Assembly (NCBI RefSeq): GCF_004193775.1
Contig: NC_041002.1
Location: forward strand, 6,187,261 to 6,251,260
Direction of reading: 5' to 3'
Origin: Glycine soja
Taxonomy: Eukaryota > Streptophyta > Magnoliopsida > Fabales > Fabaceae
Length of the DNA: 64,000 bases
Made by a program: the position numbers and the translations under genes. Under the pieces are notes generated by a model. That model was not told the DNA's origin. It did not search any database and saw only the letters and a list, made by a program, of their open reading frames with translations. Below, piece after piece: positions 11,520 to 23,787 of the stretch (positions within the stretch are counted from its first letter, which is position 1; each line of letters begins with the position of its first letter).

Positions 11520-11679
11520 ACAAGGGATGTACCCTCCCTTGTTCTCTTTGAACAACCAAGTGGATGTACCCTCCACTTGAACTGATCCACAAGAGATGTA
11601 CCTTCTCTTGTTCTCAGTTACAACAGCCCAAGTAGATGTACCCTCTACTTGTACCACAAAGGATGTACCCTCCAATGTG
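11520..11679 (-). repeat. hairpin array 1 (loop TGTACCC) in LTR B
   Basis: Five consecutive inverted repeats share the loop TGTACCC but have different arms. ACAAGGGA/TCCCTTGT is at 11520-11542, CAAGTGGA/TCCACTTG at 11557-11579, ACAAGAGA/TCTCTTGT at 11589-11611 and CAAGTAGA/TCTACTTG at 11629-11651. A weaker fifth is at 11655-11679. The same array is present in LTR copies at 45203-45355, 47336-47485, 49320-49485, 54017-54190, 55472-55630 and 62682-62841. Confidence 0.85.
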
Positions 11680-11684
11680 TTAAG

Positions 11685-11946
11685 ACAAAGTTCTCAGGCG
11701 GTTAGTCCTTTGAAACATTGTGAAGGGGAAACAAAAGATATCTCAGATGGTTAGTCCTTTAAAATCTTTTGTTTAAGGGACAAGGAAGAATCAAAAGAAT
11801 TCTCAAACTGTGTCGTTTTGAATTCTTTGAAAAGGGAGGAGGGAGACACAAAAGAATTCAGGCAGTTAGTCCTTCATTCTTTTGGAAAAGGGAGAAGAGA
11901 GACACAAAAAGAATTCAGGCGGTTAGTCCTAGTCGAATTCTTTTTG
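11685..11946 (-). repeat. hairpin array 2 (loop TCAGGCGGTTAGTCCTTT) in LTR B
   Basis: Five consecutive inverted repeats share an 18-21-nt loop close to TCAGGCGGTTAGTCCTTT. Stem pairs are 11685-11692 with 11714-11721, 11730-11739 with 11764-11773 (10 bp), 11791-11802 with 11820-11830 (one bulge), 11849-11857 with 11876-11884 (9 bp) and 11905-11916 with 11935-11946 (12 bp). The stems differ in sequence and length. Short GGGAGA-type linkers separate the hairpins. Confidence 0.85.
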
Positions 11947-14900
11947 GCAAAGGGAGAAGAGAGTGAAAATGATGAATAACACACTTTTGTTTTCTGTGAA
12001 AGAACAAGGTTTGGAAACCAGAAAACTTAGAAAGCTTTTGGCAAAAGAAGAAGAAGAAGAAGTTCAAGAAGATGTTCAAAAAGTTGTGTAAAAAGTTATA
12101 TCAATTTCTTTTTAAAAATGCAAGTCAAGGTCTTGCTTTTATAGACTCTTCATGTCTGGTCAAGAAAACCATTGAAAGAGTTATAACCTTGAGAAAATCT
12201 TGAGAAAACCATTGGAAGAGTTACATCTCTTGATTTTTATTCAAAACTTGTCACTGGTAATCGATTACCAAAACCATGTAATCGATTACACAAAGCATTT
12301 TATGAAAAGATGTGACTCTTTACAATTGAATTTGAATTTCAACGTTTAGATACATGGTAATCAATTACCAATATATTGTAATCGATTACACCATTTAAAA
12401 AACAATTGGAACGTTGCAAATTCAGTTAAAATCTTTTGAAATCAAACTTTGCCACTATTAATCGATTACAGGAAACTGATAATCGATTACCAGAGAGTAA
12501 AAACTCTGGTAACTTAGAAAATTTTGAGAAAAACTCTTTTGAAAAACAAAACTGTGCTATGTTTGTTTTTCGAAATATCTTTTCAATACTTCCCTTGTGA
12601 AGTCTTCTTGATTTCTTCTCTTGAATCTTGAATTCATCTTCTCTTGAATCTTGAAATCAAACTTCTTTTGATTCTTGAATCTTCTTGATTTCTTCTCATG
12701 AAACTTGAAATTAATCTTGATCTTGAACTTGTTGACTCAATCTTGAAATCATTCTTTGGGCTTTTTGTCATCATCTTTGTCATCATCAAAACTACTTGAA
12801 TAAACTTGATTCATCATCATGAAGCTTGGTTCTACATACCCTTTTAAGATCTTCATGTATCACTCAACCGGGTACATCCATTGCAAATAAATAGGACTAC
12901 AACATTTGATTTCTCTGACCAGATGAACAATTAAGTGAATCATGATGTCAAAGAAAGCAAGGGGAAAATACATCTCCAACTGACACAGTATAATTGCAGC
13001 CTCATTTTCCAGGTCATCAAACTTGATAGGATCAAGGACTTTGCTACATATGTCATGGAAGAAAAAGCACAGGCGAGTTATGGCTAACCTTATTTTGTTA
13101 GGCAAAATGTCTTGTATGGCCACGACTAACAATTGTTGCATCAACACGTGACAATCGTGAGACTTTAACCCTACCAGCTTCAGCTCCTTCAACTGCACAA
13201 GGCTCTTAATATTTGAAGAGTATCCTTGTGGGACCTTGACCTGACGAAGACACTGACAAAAACTTATCTTCTTCTTTCTAGACAAAGTATGACAAGCTGG
13301 AGGCAAGTATATTTTTTTCGCATCAGACCTTGGATGCAACTGTGATTGTATACCCATGTCAGCTAGATCTTGACGGGTATTCAAACCATCTTTCGTCTTG
13401 CCTTGAATGTTAAGGATCGTCCCAATCACACTGTCACATACATTTTTCTCCAACATCGATACAATGTCTAACATCTAGATCAGACCAATACGGAAGATCA
13501 AAGAAAATGTACCTCTTCTTCCACAAGCAAGTCTTATTTTTATCCTTCTTTTGGGTCTTTCCAAATACAGTATTCAGGTGTTCAACCCGCTGGAAGACCT
13601 GCTAACCAGTCAATGGTATCGGTGCAGTTTTGTGCTCTTGACTTCCATTAAAAGCTTTTTTCAGTCGTCTGTAAGGGTGATGTGGTTTTAGAAAACGACG
13701 ATGCCTGTTGTACACTATTTTTCTACCATGTTTCAGATGTATAAAGCTTGTGTCTTCTTCACAGATGGGGCATGCATGATGACCCTTGACACTGCAACCA
13801 CTCAGATTTCCATACGATGGAAAGTCATTAATGGTACAAAAAAGCATTGCACACATTTCAAAAGTCTCATTGCGAAATCCATCAAACACTAAAACCCCCT
13901 CGTCCCACAACTTTGTTAGGCCTTTAATCAACAGACTTAGATAGACATCAATGTCATTTCCTGGTTGTCTTGTTCCCGATATCATTATAGACAACATCAT
14001 GTATTTTCGCTTCATGCACAACCAAGGAGGAAAATTGTAAATTACTAGTAAAACTGGCCATGAACTGTGTTGAGTGCTTAAATTGCCATACGGATTCATT
14101 CCATCACTGGCTAGTTCAAGCCTAAGATTTCTTGCCTCTTTGCCGAAATCTGGATACAAACCATCAATCTTCTTCCATTGGGAGAAATCGGCCGGATGAC
14201 GGACCATTCCATCAGAGTTTCTCCCATTTGCATGCCAGGTAAGGTCTTTTGCGTCGTCTTCATTAGCAAAAAGACGCTTAAACCTTGGAATGATGGGAAG
14301 ATACCACAACACCTTCGCTGGAGGGCCCTTTTTTGAGTTTTCATCAGAACTGCACTCCTCATCATCCTTCACCTTGTACCGTGACGCCCCACAACTGGGG
14401 CATTTGGACATTTCTTCAAATTCATGCCCGTATAGTATGCATTCATTAGGGCAAGCATGAATCTTCTGATACTCCATACCCATCGGACACAGGATCTTTT
14501 TGGCCTGATAGTAGCTTTTAGGCAACATGTTTTCCTCTGGAAGCAGATCGTGCACTACTTCAAGCAGTGAAGTAAAGCTTTTGTCACTCCACCCATATCT
14601 GGCCTTGACATTAACCAGACTTAAGACCGCTGACAATAGCGTCAACGAATTCTTGCACCCCAGATACAAAGGCTTCTTTGAGTCACTCTGCAATCCTTCA
14701 TACACAGGGGCATGAGCTTGCTGAAAAGACTGTTGTCCAAGGTCACGAATCATATCCTCCAAGAGATCTCCCATTTCTACATCAAACGGTTCAGATTGGG
14801 GCCCACTTTGCATGTCTATCATTTCACCATGCCATATCCACGTCGTATAATTCCTCTTAATTCCATCACACAACAAATGCTCTCGTATGTCATCCAGTAT

Positions 14901-15053
14901 TTGTCATCTTCCATTCAAACAATTGATGCAAGGACAATAATATTTTCCATCTTCATCCGGTCGACCTCTTTCAGAAGCAAATTGCAAGAACTGCTCCACG
15001 CCTTCCTCATATTCTGAGCTGATGCGACTTTCATTCATCCAACTTCGATCCAT

Positions 15054-17701
15054 CTAAGTAATAACTCCGTGATACGCACAAAGTTATTCGATGCATGAAA
15101 ATCTCACTTTTTTATTATAGGTGTAGCCCTATCCCATTCGGGAAGACAATCTTTTATGGTAGCTTCATACGTCAGGGTTCTATTTTGTTAAATTTGACAA
15201 AATTTCGGCAACATTTCGCATTGGTCTCCAAGTACACAACATGAAATCGGTGAAATTAATTTCCCGATAATCAAGTATGCACTCAGAGAACAACTTGAAA
15301 TGCATTGTACCAAAATTTCATCAAATTAGACAAAATAATGTTAACCTTAACGCATGAATCTACCATAAAAATATCAGTTTCCCTAAACTGTCCAAATGGA
15401 CAATTCAAGATTGAATACAATAATTAATGCAAACTATCCGCAAGAATCATGACATTCAGTCTCAAACGGGAATTTAAGGTTCACTCATCATGAACACAAT
15501 TTGTATAGCATATATCAATTGTCATTAACAACAGTGAACAACTAATAAAAATATTAGTTGGTAACAAACAATTGTACCTGTGATGATGAGCAGCACGGTC
15601 CAAAATGAAAGCAACAATCAATGACCACCTAAATCAATCATCATTCTGAAAAATAGATATCAATATGTGGCAATTAGTAGGCTCTGTGTGTGTGTGTATG
15701 TGTGTGTGTGTGTGAAATGGCGGGCCGTGTTACAAACAACTTTTGTGCCCAACATTCCATCAAAATTTTAACTCAATTAACCAAAATGATACTTCAACAA
15801 TATTCCAAAGAAACAATTATATAATTTCTATAGTAAATTGTGACATAATTTAGAAACAACTGGAAGCATAAGAATACTAAGTACATTTAACATTCAGAAA
15901 AATATATGATACAAACTACTATGCTCCAACATTTGCAAATTTGCAGTTTGTAGCCATTATTTCATGCATTACAAGGCCAAGATTCCCAGAGGTGAACTTA
16001 TATATATATAACAGGATGTAACATTCACTTTTTATAGATTTTGACATTGGTATTATTATTAGATAACATAAATATCTCTTTAATGTTTCTGCTGGAGTTT
16101 GAAACATTGAAATGATATTTTATTGGGGATGTTGATATTATATTCATTTCCTCATAATAGGCCCCCCATCTTCACCTAGTTTATCTTTTTTGGGTTATTT
16201 TATGTCAAAAGTTAACAAATAATTGCAGTCTCATTATTGACCCCTGTACTGCAATGTAAGGTCAATCTCAGATGGGGTTTTCTCATTAAATGCCTCCCTT
16301 CACATTGCAACGGAGAAACTATAAAAGACTAGACTCAATATTGTTGCTTAAGTGTAGTCCACAAACTACTATGCTCCAACATCTGCAACAGCTCAAGTGT
16401 AGTCCACAAACCACTTGAGTTGTTTGTGCTTGCAAACTGGAGAAATTAAGTTTATGTTCGATTCTAAGCATCATTGGAAAAACAATGTTGCTTCTATTTT
16501 GTTAAAGTAATAAAAAATTTGAGAATGCCATTTTATGATGGGTTTACTGCCATCAGTTTGTAGACTTTCTGCTTCTATTTACTAGATTATGATACCTGAA
16601 CAAAAGAAGAGTATTTGGTGCTACTGCTGCTATGGTTTCGTATGTTATGTTTCCTAATTAAGGGTGAAGAAGCTATTTCACTTCAATAATACTATATAGC
16701 TTGTGTCATCATACTTAGGTGGAATTTATTATTTCTTCTAGAGTTCTAGTTATGTATATGTGGACTTGCATTAGACTATGGATTCTCTTTTTTTGTCGCT
16801 GTTTGCCTCTTGCAAACTGAAGTGAATCTTTTTTTGTCGTGGGCAATTTTGGTCCTATTATTCTCTATTATGTTTCTGTATGAGAAGTGTGGTAGCGGTA
16901 TGCACAGATATTGTCATATGATAGATCTATTAAGATGAAAAAGGTTATTCTTTATTGCCTCAGACATAACTTGTAAATTTAAGGATCTTACCACCTCTAA
17001 CCTAAATGAGGGGTTATTATTTATTGCCTCAGACAGAACTTGGATTTCTGCTGACCCCACCAAGTGGAGGAGTAATTGGATTTCAGACTTTCTGTCTCTG
17101 CTCACAATTTCTAATAAGAAATTGAATTTCAGCACAAAGTTGGTGGGCTATTTGTTAGCAATTGAGAAAAAGACATATATAGGTTACATAAATTAATTAG
17201 CTTTTGATCCAAATTGATTTTGGATCAAAAGGGTTTTAGGATCAAATTGATTTCATTAGTGAAGATGGAGTTTAAGTAATTAACAAAGTGGTCTAGGGGG
17301 GTTACTTTCTGGATATATGTGGCTTTGCACAACTGTATAAGGTCCCGATTAAGTATGCAATTAATCTCTCTTTCCAAAAAGCATCTGAATATCTCTCTCT
17401 ACCTAGTTAGCTAGATGTATAGACTATAGTACAGAATGACTTGTTTTTATGATGCAGGCCAAGAATTTTCTAGCATGTAGGAGGGAATTGGAGCCATGTT
17501 ACTCAATTTAATTGACAAAACTCTAGCTACCACACTAGTTATGTTTTTTAGTGGACTTAGATATCTCATAATTGAAAATGACCTGCTGGTACACAATTTA
17601 AAATGTTCTAACCAACAGAAACAAAACCAGTTTTATTAATAATTATCCTAAAAACTAATTAGTGGGGTACTAGAACAAGTTCAGCCTAAGAAGAAAAAAA
17701 A
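15054..17701. other. non-coding interior of the CACTA element upstream of tnp2
   Basis: This is AT-rich sequence with no recognisable gene. It includes a short TG repeat at 15684-15714. A block AAACTACTATGCTCCAACAT occurs near 15912 and again near 16364. A short duplicated block, TTATTGCCTCAGACA, occurs near 16952 and 17018. The tnp2 promoter should lie in its left part, but I see no convincing motif. Confidence 0.5.
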
Positions 17702-17775
17702 ATGGAGTACCACCAAAGACAAACCTTAAGGCAATCCTTACTACTAATTACTTTTAGACAGCTTTTGCAATTCAG

Positions 17776-17776
<1 letters not shown>

Positions 17777-17807
<31 letters not shown>

Positions 17808-17820
17808 TTGTGTGTGTGTG
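17777..17820. repeat. (TG)n microsatellite
   Basis: About 20 TG dinucleotides with one interruption (GTGGTTGTG). Confidence 0.9.
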
Positions 17821-17838
17821 TCTCAGTCACCAACTTGA

Positions 17839-18482
17839 CCATCATAGGTATAACATAGTGAAATCACTTGCATCTGCACTTCTCTATTTGCATGAGGAAT
17901 GGGATGAACAAGTCATTCACAGGAACATAACCTCTTCAGCAGTGACTCTTGAACCTGACATGACCCCAAGACTAGGTAGTTTTGCTCTGGTTGAGTTTTT
18001 GTCAAGGAATGAGCATGGCCATCATGTAATCAACAATAGGAGCAACCTGAGGCTATGGATTTTAATTAAGGTTAGGAGCTATGGATTTAAGGCTGTGGTG
18101 CCCAAGACTAGGTAGTTTTGGTGTAGTGGTGCTTGAGATTGTATGTGGACTTAAGGCTGTGGATTTTAGGCAACCTGAGGTGCTATTGGTAAAGAAGGTT
18201 CATGAATTTGAGGTGAGAAAAAGGCCACTTGAGGCATTAGCAGATATGGGACTAAATGGAGAGTACAATTTGAAGAAGTTAATGACATTGGTAAGCTTAG
18301 GAGTTGCATGCACCCATTCTGACCCAAAATTAAGACCAACCACTAGATAGATAGTAAGCATTCTTGATGGCAATGACAAATTAATCATGGGAGAAAACAT
18401 GGAGAGCAGGGAAGATTGGAGAGAAAGAAATACTTGCTCTTTGTCACTGGTTAAGACAATTCAAGGTCTAGGAATACAATGA
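17839..18482 (+). pseudogene. captured, scrambled fragment of a lectin-receptor-like kinase (receptor-like protein kinase S.2 type)
   Basis: The first block encodes YNIVKSLASALLYLHEEWDE, then VIHRNITSSAV and a GSFAL segment, i.e. kinase subdomains VI-VII with HRN instead of HRD and no DFG. The second block, from about 18118, encodes VVVLEIVCGL, VDFRQPEVLL and a C-terminal kinase lobe ending ILDGNDKLIMGENMESREDW and a stop near 18480. The activation loop between them is missing. It is replaced by rearranged copies of neighbouring words (CCAAGACTAGGTAGTTTTG at 17967 and 18102; GGCTGTGGATTTTAGGCAAC-like blocks). The frame changes between the blocks and a TAG follows the LRPTTR segment. The strand is opposite to the transposase genes. 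S.2 is the best match from memory; I am sure of kinase homology, less sure of the exact family member. Confidence 0.8.
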
Positions 18483-18500
18483 AAAGTTGCACAAACACCA

Positions 18501-18640
18501 ATGAAACATGGAGCTAGTCAAGCTGCTCTTTCAAGGTTAGGAGTGAAGCAGCACAGACACTCAGTGGATGAGAAATTTGATGACCTTGACCTCTTAGAGA
18601 CAGAATCACTTGCAGGCTTTATGCTAATATTGGAATCAGG
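18501..18640 (+). other. possible second captured coding piece, unrecognised
   Basis: Directly after the kinase fragment a short open stretch reads MKHGASQAALSRLGVKQHRH and continues with an acidic segment (EKFDDLDLLETE). Codon use and composition look protein-like, but I do not recognise the family. It could be kinase 3' UTR read in frame by chance. Confidence 0.25.
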
Positions 18641-20975
<2,335 letters not shown>

Positions 20976-22169
20976 TGTAGAAGGAAAGGCATTTTGATGT
21001 TTTGATGATGCCAAAGGATCATGTGCTTCTCAAGTTTAATTCAAGAGGATCATGCACTTCTCAAGTTTAATTCAAGACAAGAATCCAAGAAATTCAAGAT
21101 ATATGATCAAGATAATCTCTAGAGACTTAGGAAGGGAATTCCAAGTTGAAACAACAAGAGTTTTGGCCAATGAATTTAAGCTAAAATGTTTTTACAAGAG
21201 ATTTACTCTCTGGTAATCGATTACCATAGGATGTAATCGATGACCAGTGGCCAAAACACTTCTTGAAATGCTTTTAAAATGATTTTGAATACTTTTGAAA
21301 GCATGTAATCGATTACATGAGGATTGTAATTGATTACCAGCAGTTGAAAATATTTACAACAGTCATTAGATATTTGAATTTAAATTTTACAATGTGTAAT
21401 CGATTACACTTGGATGGTAATCGATTGCCAGCAGTTATTGAATGTTTTAATTCAAATTTTAAAGCTTGTAATCGATTACACAAGTCTTGTAATCGATTAC
21501 CAGAGGAGATTTTGAGAAAATAATTTCCAAGAGTTACATCTGTTCAAATGGTTTTTGAATGGCCATCAAAGGTCTATTTATATGTGACTTGGAACACGAA
21601 TTTGCTTAGAGTTTTTTCAGAACAAAAAGTCTTATTCTCTCAAAAGAAAAAATTGTCTTATCCTCTTAAAAATTCCTTGGCCAATACACTTGCAATTCAA
21701 TAAGGAATTATTTGAGTGCTTCATTGTTCAATCTATCTCTTTCAAGAGAGATTTCTTCTTCTCTTCTTCTTACTTCTGAAAAGGGATTAAGAGACCGAGG
21801 GTCTCTTGTTGTAAAGCAATCTGAACACAAAGGAAGGGTTGTTCTTGTGTGGTTCAGAACTTGTAAAGGGTTTTTGCAAGTTAGTGGAACTCTCAAGCGG
21901 GTTGCTTGGGGACTGGACGTAGGCACAAGGGTGTGGCCGAACCAGTATAAAACTGAGTTTGCACTTTCTCTTCCCTTAAACTCTTTTTATTTATTATTGC
22001 TTATTGCTTCTATTTAGTAAGTTTAATTTGAATAATTATTTAGGAATTCATTTTAAAAGGAATCTTGGGATTTGGGTTAAAATCAAAATAGAATTTTTAA
22101 TTAGGAAATAGTGTGTGATATCTTAATTCAACCCCTCTTCTTAAGATATCTGAGGCCACTTGCCTAACA
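20976..22169 (+). mobile_element. solo LTR A, diverged member of the TGTAGAAGC family
   Basis: The 1194-bp insert begins TGTAGAAGGAAAGG and ends CACTTGCCTAACA. It is flanked by CCTGT (20971-20975) and CCTGC (22170-22174), one mismatch. It has five exact GTAATCGATTAC palindromes between 21213 and 21500. It lacks the TGTACCC hairpin array seen in the other copies and keeps only weak remnants near 21790-21950. It is therefore an older or sister subfamily. Sense is plus. Confidence 0.8.
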
Positions 22170-22174
22170 CCTGC

Positions 22175-22914
22175 CACACCAGAAGCCGGGTTACTTCACC
22201 AAAGCTTTTGTTTTCTGACCCAAAGTACACAAAGCCCTTTGTGTTCTCCTAACTCATCGAAATCCCCAAAACCATCCATTGTGCCTAACACCTCTGAAAC
22301 CCTTCTGCCCACATCTCCACCATTAGATTCCCCTTCCCATTATCAAATAAATCTTATGGTTAGGAAAAAAACTCACATATATAACCACCAGTCCCTACCC
22401 CATTATCAAAACATTGAATGAAAAAGGAACTGAATCTAAGACACCCCAGGATAGTAGACCAACTACAAATAATTTTCTAATAGATTCAAAAGAACAAAAA
22501 ATGTGAAACGAGCAAAGCAAAAGAACAAACAGGTCAAACTACTTCCGGTCAACAAGGTAACAGAGGCCCGTACCCTAACCAAAAAAACAAAGTCCAACGA
22601 CAACAATGTCCTTATAAAAAGCAAAGAAAATAGAGTCTAAATGCAATGAAAATGAATGAAGGCATGAAGCTTACCTCGGGTGGCAGCCAGAGGCAACTCA
22701 GAGTGGGATTGAGAAAGAAGAGTCACGAGTAGTCGTAGTTGACAATAATGTGGTTGCAGTGACGAATGGTTTCAGCAGCAGTTGTAGTTGACAACAATAT
22801 GGTTGCAGTCACGAGCAATTTGCGGCAGTTGGTGCTCAGGCAGAAGGAGAAAGGAGAAACGATAGGGTTTTAGTGCGTGAGGGGATGAAGTAATTCAGGT
22901 TTTTAATTTATCAA
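22175..22914. other. CACTA interior right of solo LTR A
   Basis: I see no gene that can be assigned. The right part (22680-22890) has GC-richer, repeated GTTGCAGT/GTAGTTGACAA words and runs into the right subterminal repeats. The promoter and 5' end of the element's transcripts would be expected here, since the genes run leftward. Confidence 0.45.
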
Positions 22915-23176
22915 CAACATAACATCAGTTTTTTAAAAATAACCGATGTTGACCTAAGGTAGTTAACATCGGTTTTCAAAAAACCAATGTTAACCGTAGG
23001 TAGTTAACATCGGGTTTAAAAAAATCGATGTTAACATCAGGTAGTTAACATCGGTTTTGACAAAACCGATGTTAACTAGACTTATTTACAAAAATGCCAC
23101 CACGCTTTTGTTAACATCGGTGTTTTAAAAAACCGATGTTAATCGTGCGATGTTAATTCTATATTTTGTAGTAGTG
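22915..23176. repeat. right subterminal repeats and terminal inverted repeat of the CACTA element
   Basis: Five units of the form TTAACATCGGTTTT ... AAAACCGATGTTAA are present, in the same alternating orientation as at the left end. They are followed by TTTTGTAGTAGTG (the CACTACTACAAAA end) and the AGT duplication at 23177-23179. Confidence 0.88.
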
Positions 23177-23787
23177 AGTAGTGATCAATATATATTAACA
23201 TCGAGAGCACTGGCTCCATCACTGATAGTGTACTTGGCCAATTCACGGCGCACGACCTCATTTTCTCTTCTATTTTGTCCAAAGAAGCTGTAAGCTAAAC
23301 ATTTCATTATAAAAATAAAAAACAAAAACTTTTCAACTAATATCACTTTCCAGATCAATCACAAAAAAAAAAACCCTAACACAAACAGAGACACATAAAG
23401 ATACTTAGATTCAGCGTAGCAAGGGCAGTGCCTCCAGTGAGAGGGTCGCCAACGACGTATCTGAGGAAGTTTTACTTGATCATCATCTTTCTTGCTAGAA
23501 TCAATATTTTTCGATCCTCTTTGAAAATCATAAATAAAATACTCCATCCAGTCCAATATAAGCAACACAAGTTTCTTATTTTTTGTCTCAAATATAAACA
23601 AATATCAATTACCTAATGGTGCTTTTTCCAAAATATTATGGTATTTGAGTAGCAACTTGATTGACACAAATAGGAATGATCGTGGTATTTGAGTAGCAAC
23701 TTGGATGACACAAATGGGTTCAAATGGTTACAAATACAAGTAAGTTTAAATATTAATTTTAGTTAAGTATTTTACATTTTTGTTAAT
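23177..23787. other. host or older flank between the CACTA element and the Gypsy solo LTR
   Basis: Two minus-strand stretches look like decayed exons. One near 23470-23400 can be read as FLRYVVGDPLTGGTALATLN. One near 23300-23190 can be read as GQNRRENEVVRRELAKYTIS, preceded by a TTACAG acceptor-like site. I do not recognise the protein. A 44-bp tandem duplication (TGGTATTTGAGTAGCAACTT) lies at 23639-23726. The left TTAAT duplication of the Gypsy LTR is at 23783-23787. Confidence 0.4.

Larger units (their letters stand above)
11177..12836 (-). mobile_element. solo LTR B of the TGTAGAAGC family, inserted in tnp2
   Basis: The 1660-bp insert begins TGTTGGATCAAGTGGCC and ends GGTTCTACA on the plus strand. 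It is flanked by perfect TACCC duplications (11172-11176, 12837-12841). Sense is minus: in the Copia element at 47004-54504 the same sequence is followed by an initiator-Met primer site on that strand. A TATA box (TATAAAAGC in sense) is at 12143-12135. Palindromes GTAATCGATTAC lie at 12257, 12278 and 12378. Two hairpin arrays occupy 11520-11946. There is no internal region, so this is a product of LTR-LTR recombination. Confidence 0.93.
10160..15053 (-). pseudogene. tnp2: CACTA TNP2 transposase, disrupted
   Basis: The start codon is at 15053-15051 (MDRSWMNESRISSEY), opening a Transpos_assoc-type domain with CPCINCL. The tnp2 catalytic domain (Transposase_21) lies at about 14800-13610, with CPSCGASRY, GNDIDVYL and CPICEE. 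DUF4218 follows at 13474-12860, and its end plus a DUF4216-like region lies at 11171-10160 (LHVITPTIEDLLQAHLYVLY, VFYVQDP). Breaks seen are a TGA at codon 50 (14906-14904), a TAG at 13604-13602, a small deletion with frame change near 13455, and a 1660-bp solo LTR inserted at 11176/12837 inside the DUF4218-DUF4216 part. TNP2 normally cuts at the CACTA ends; this copy cannot make a full protein. It lies upstream of the Ulp1-domain gene in the same direction, the usual CACTA order. Confidence 0.92.

Noticed and set aside
11377..11966. Short frames in each LTR copy (GTSFVVQVEGTS-like and KRIQAVSP-like peptides)
   Set aside because: They recur in all solo LTRs because of the hairpin arrays, but stops and frames differ among copies. 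No sign of selection on protein was seen; the arms match as nucleic acid instead.
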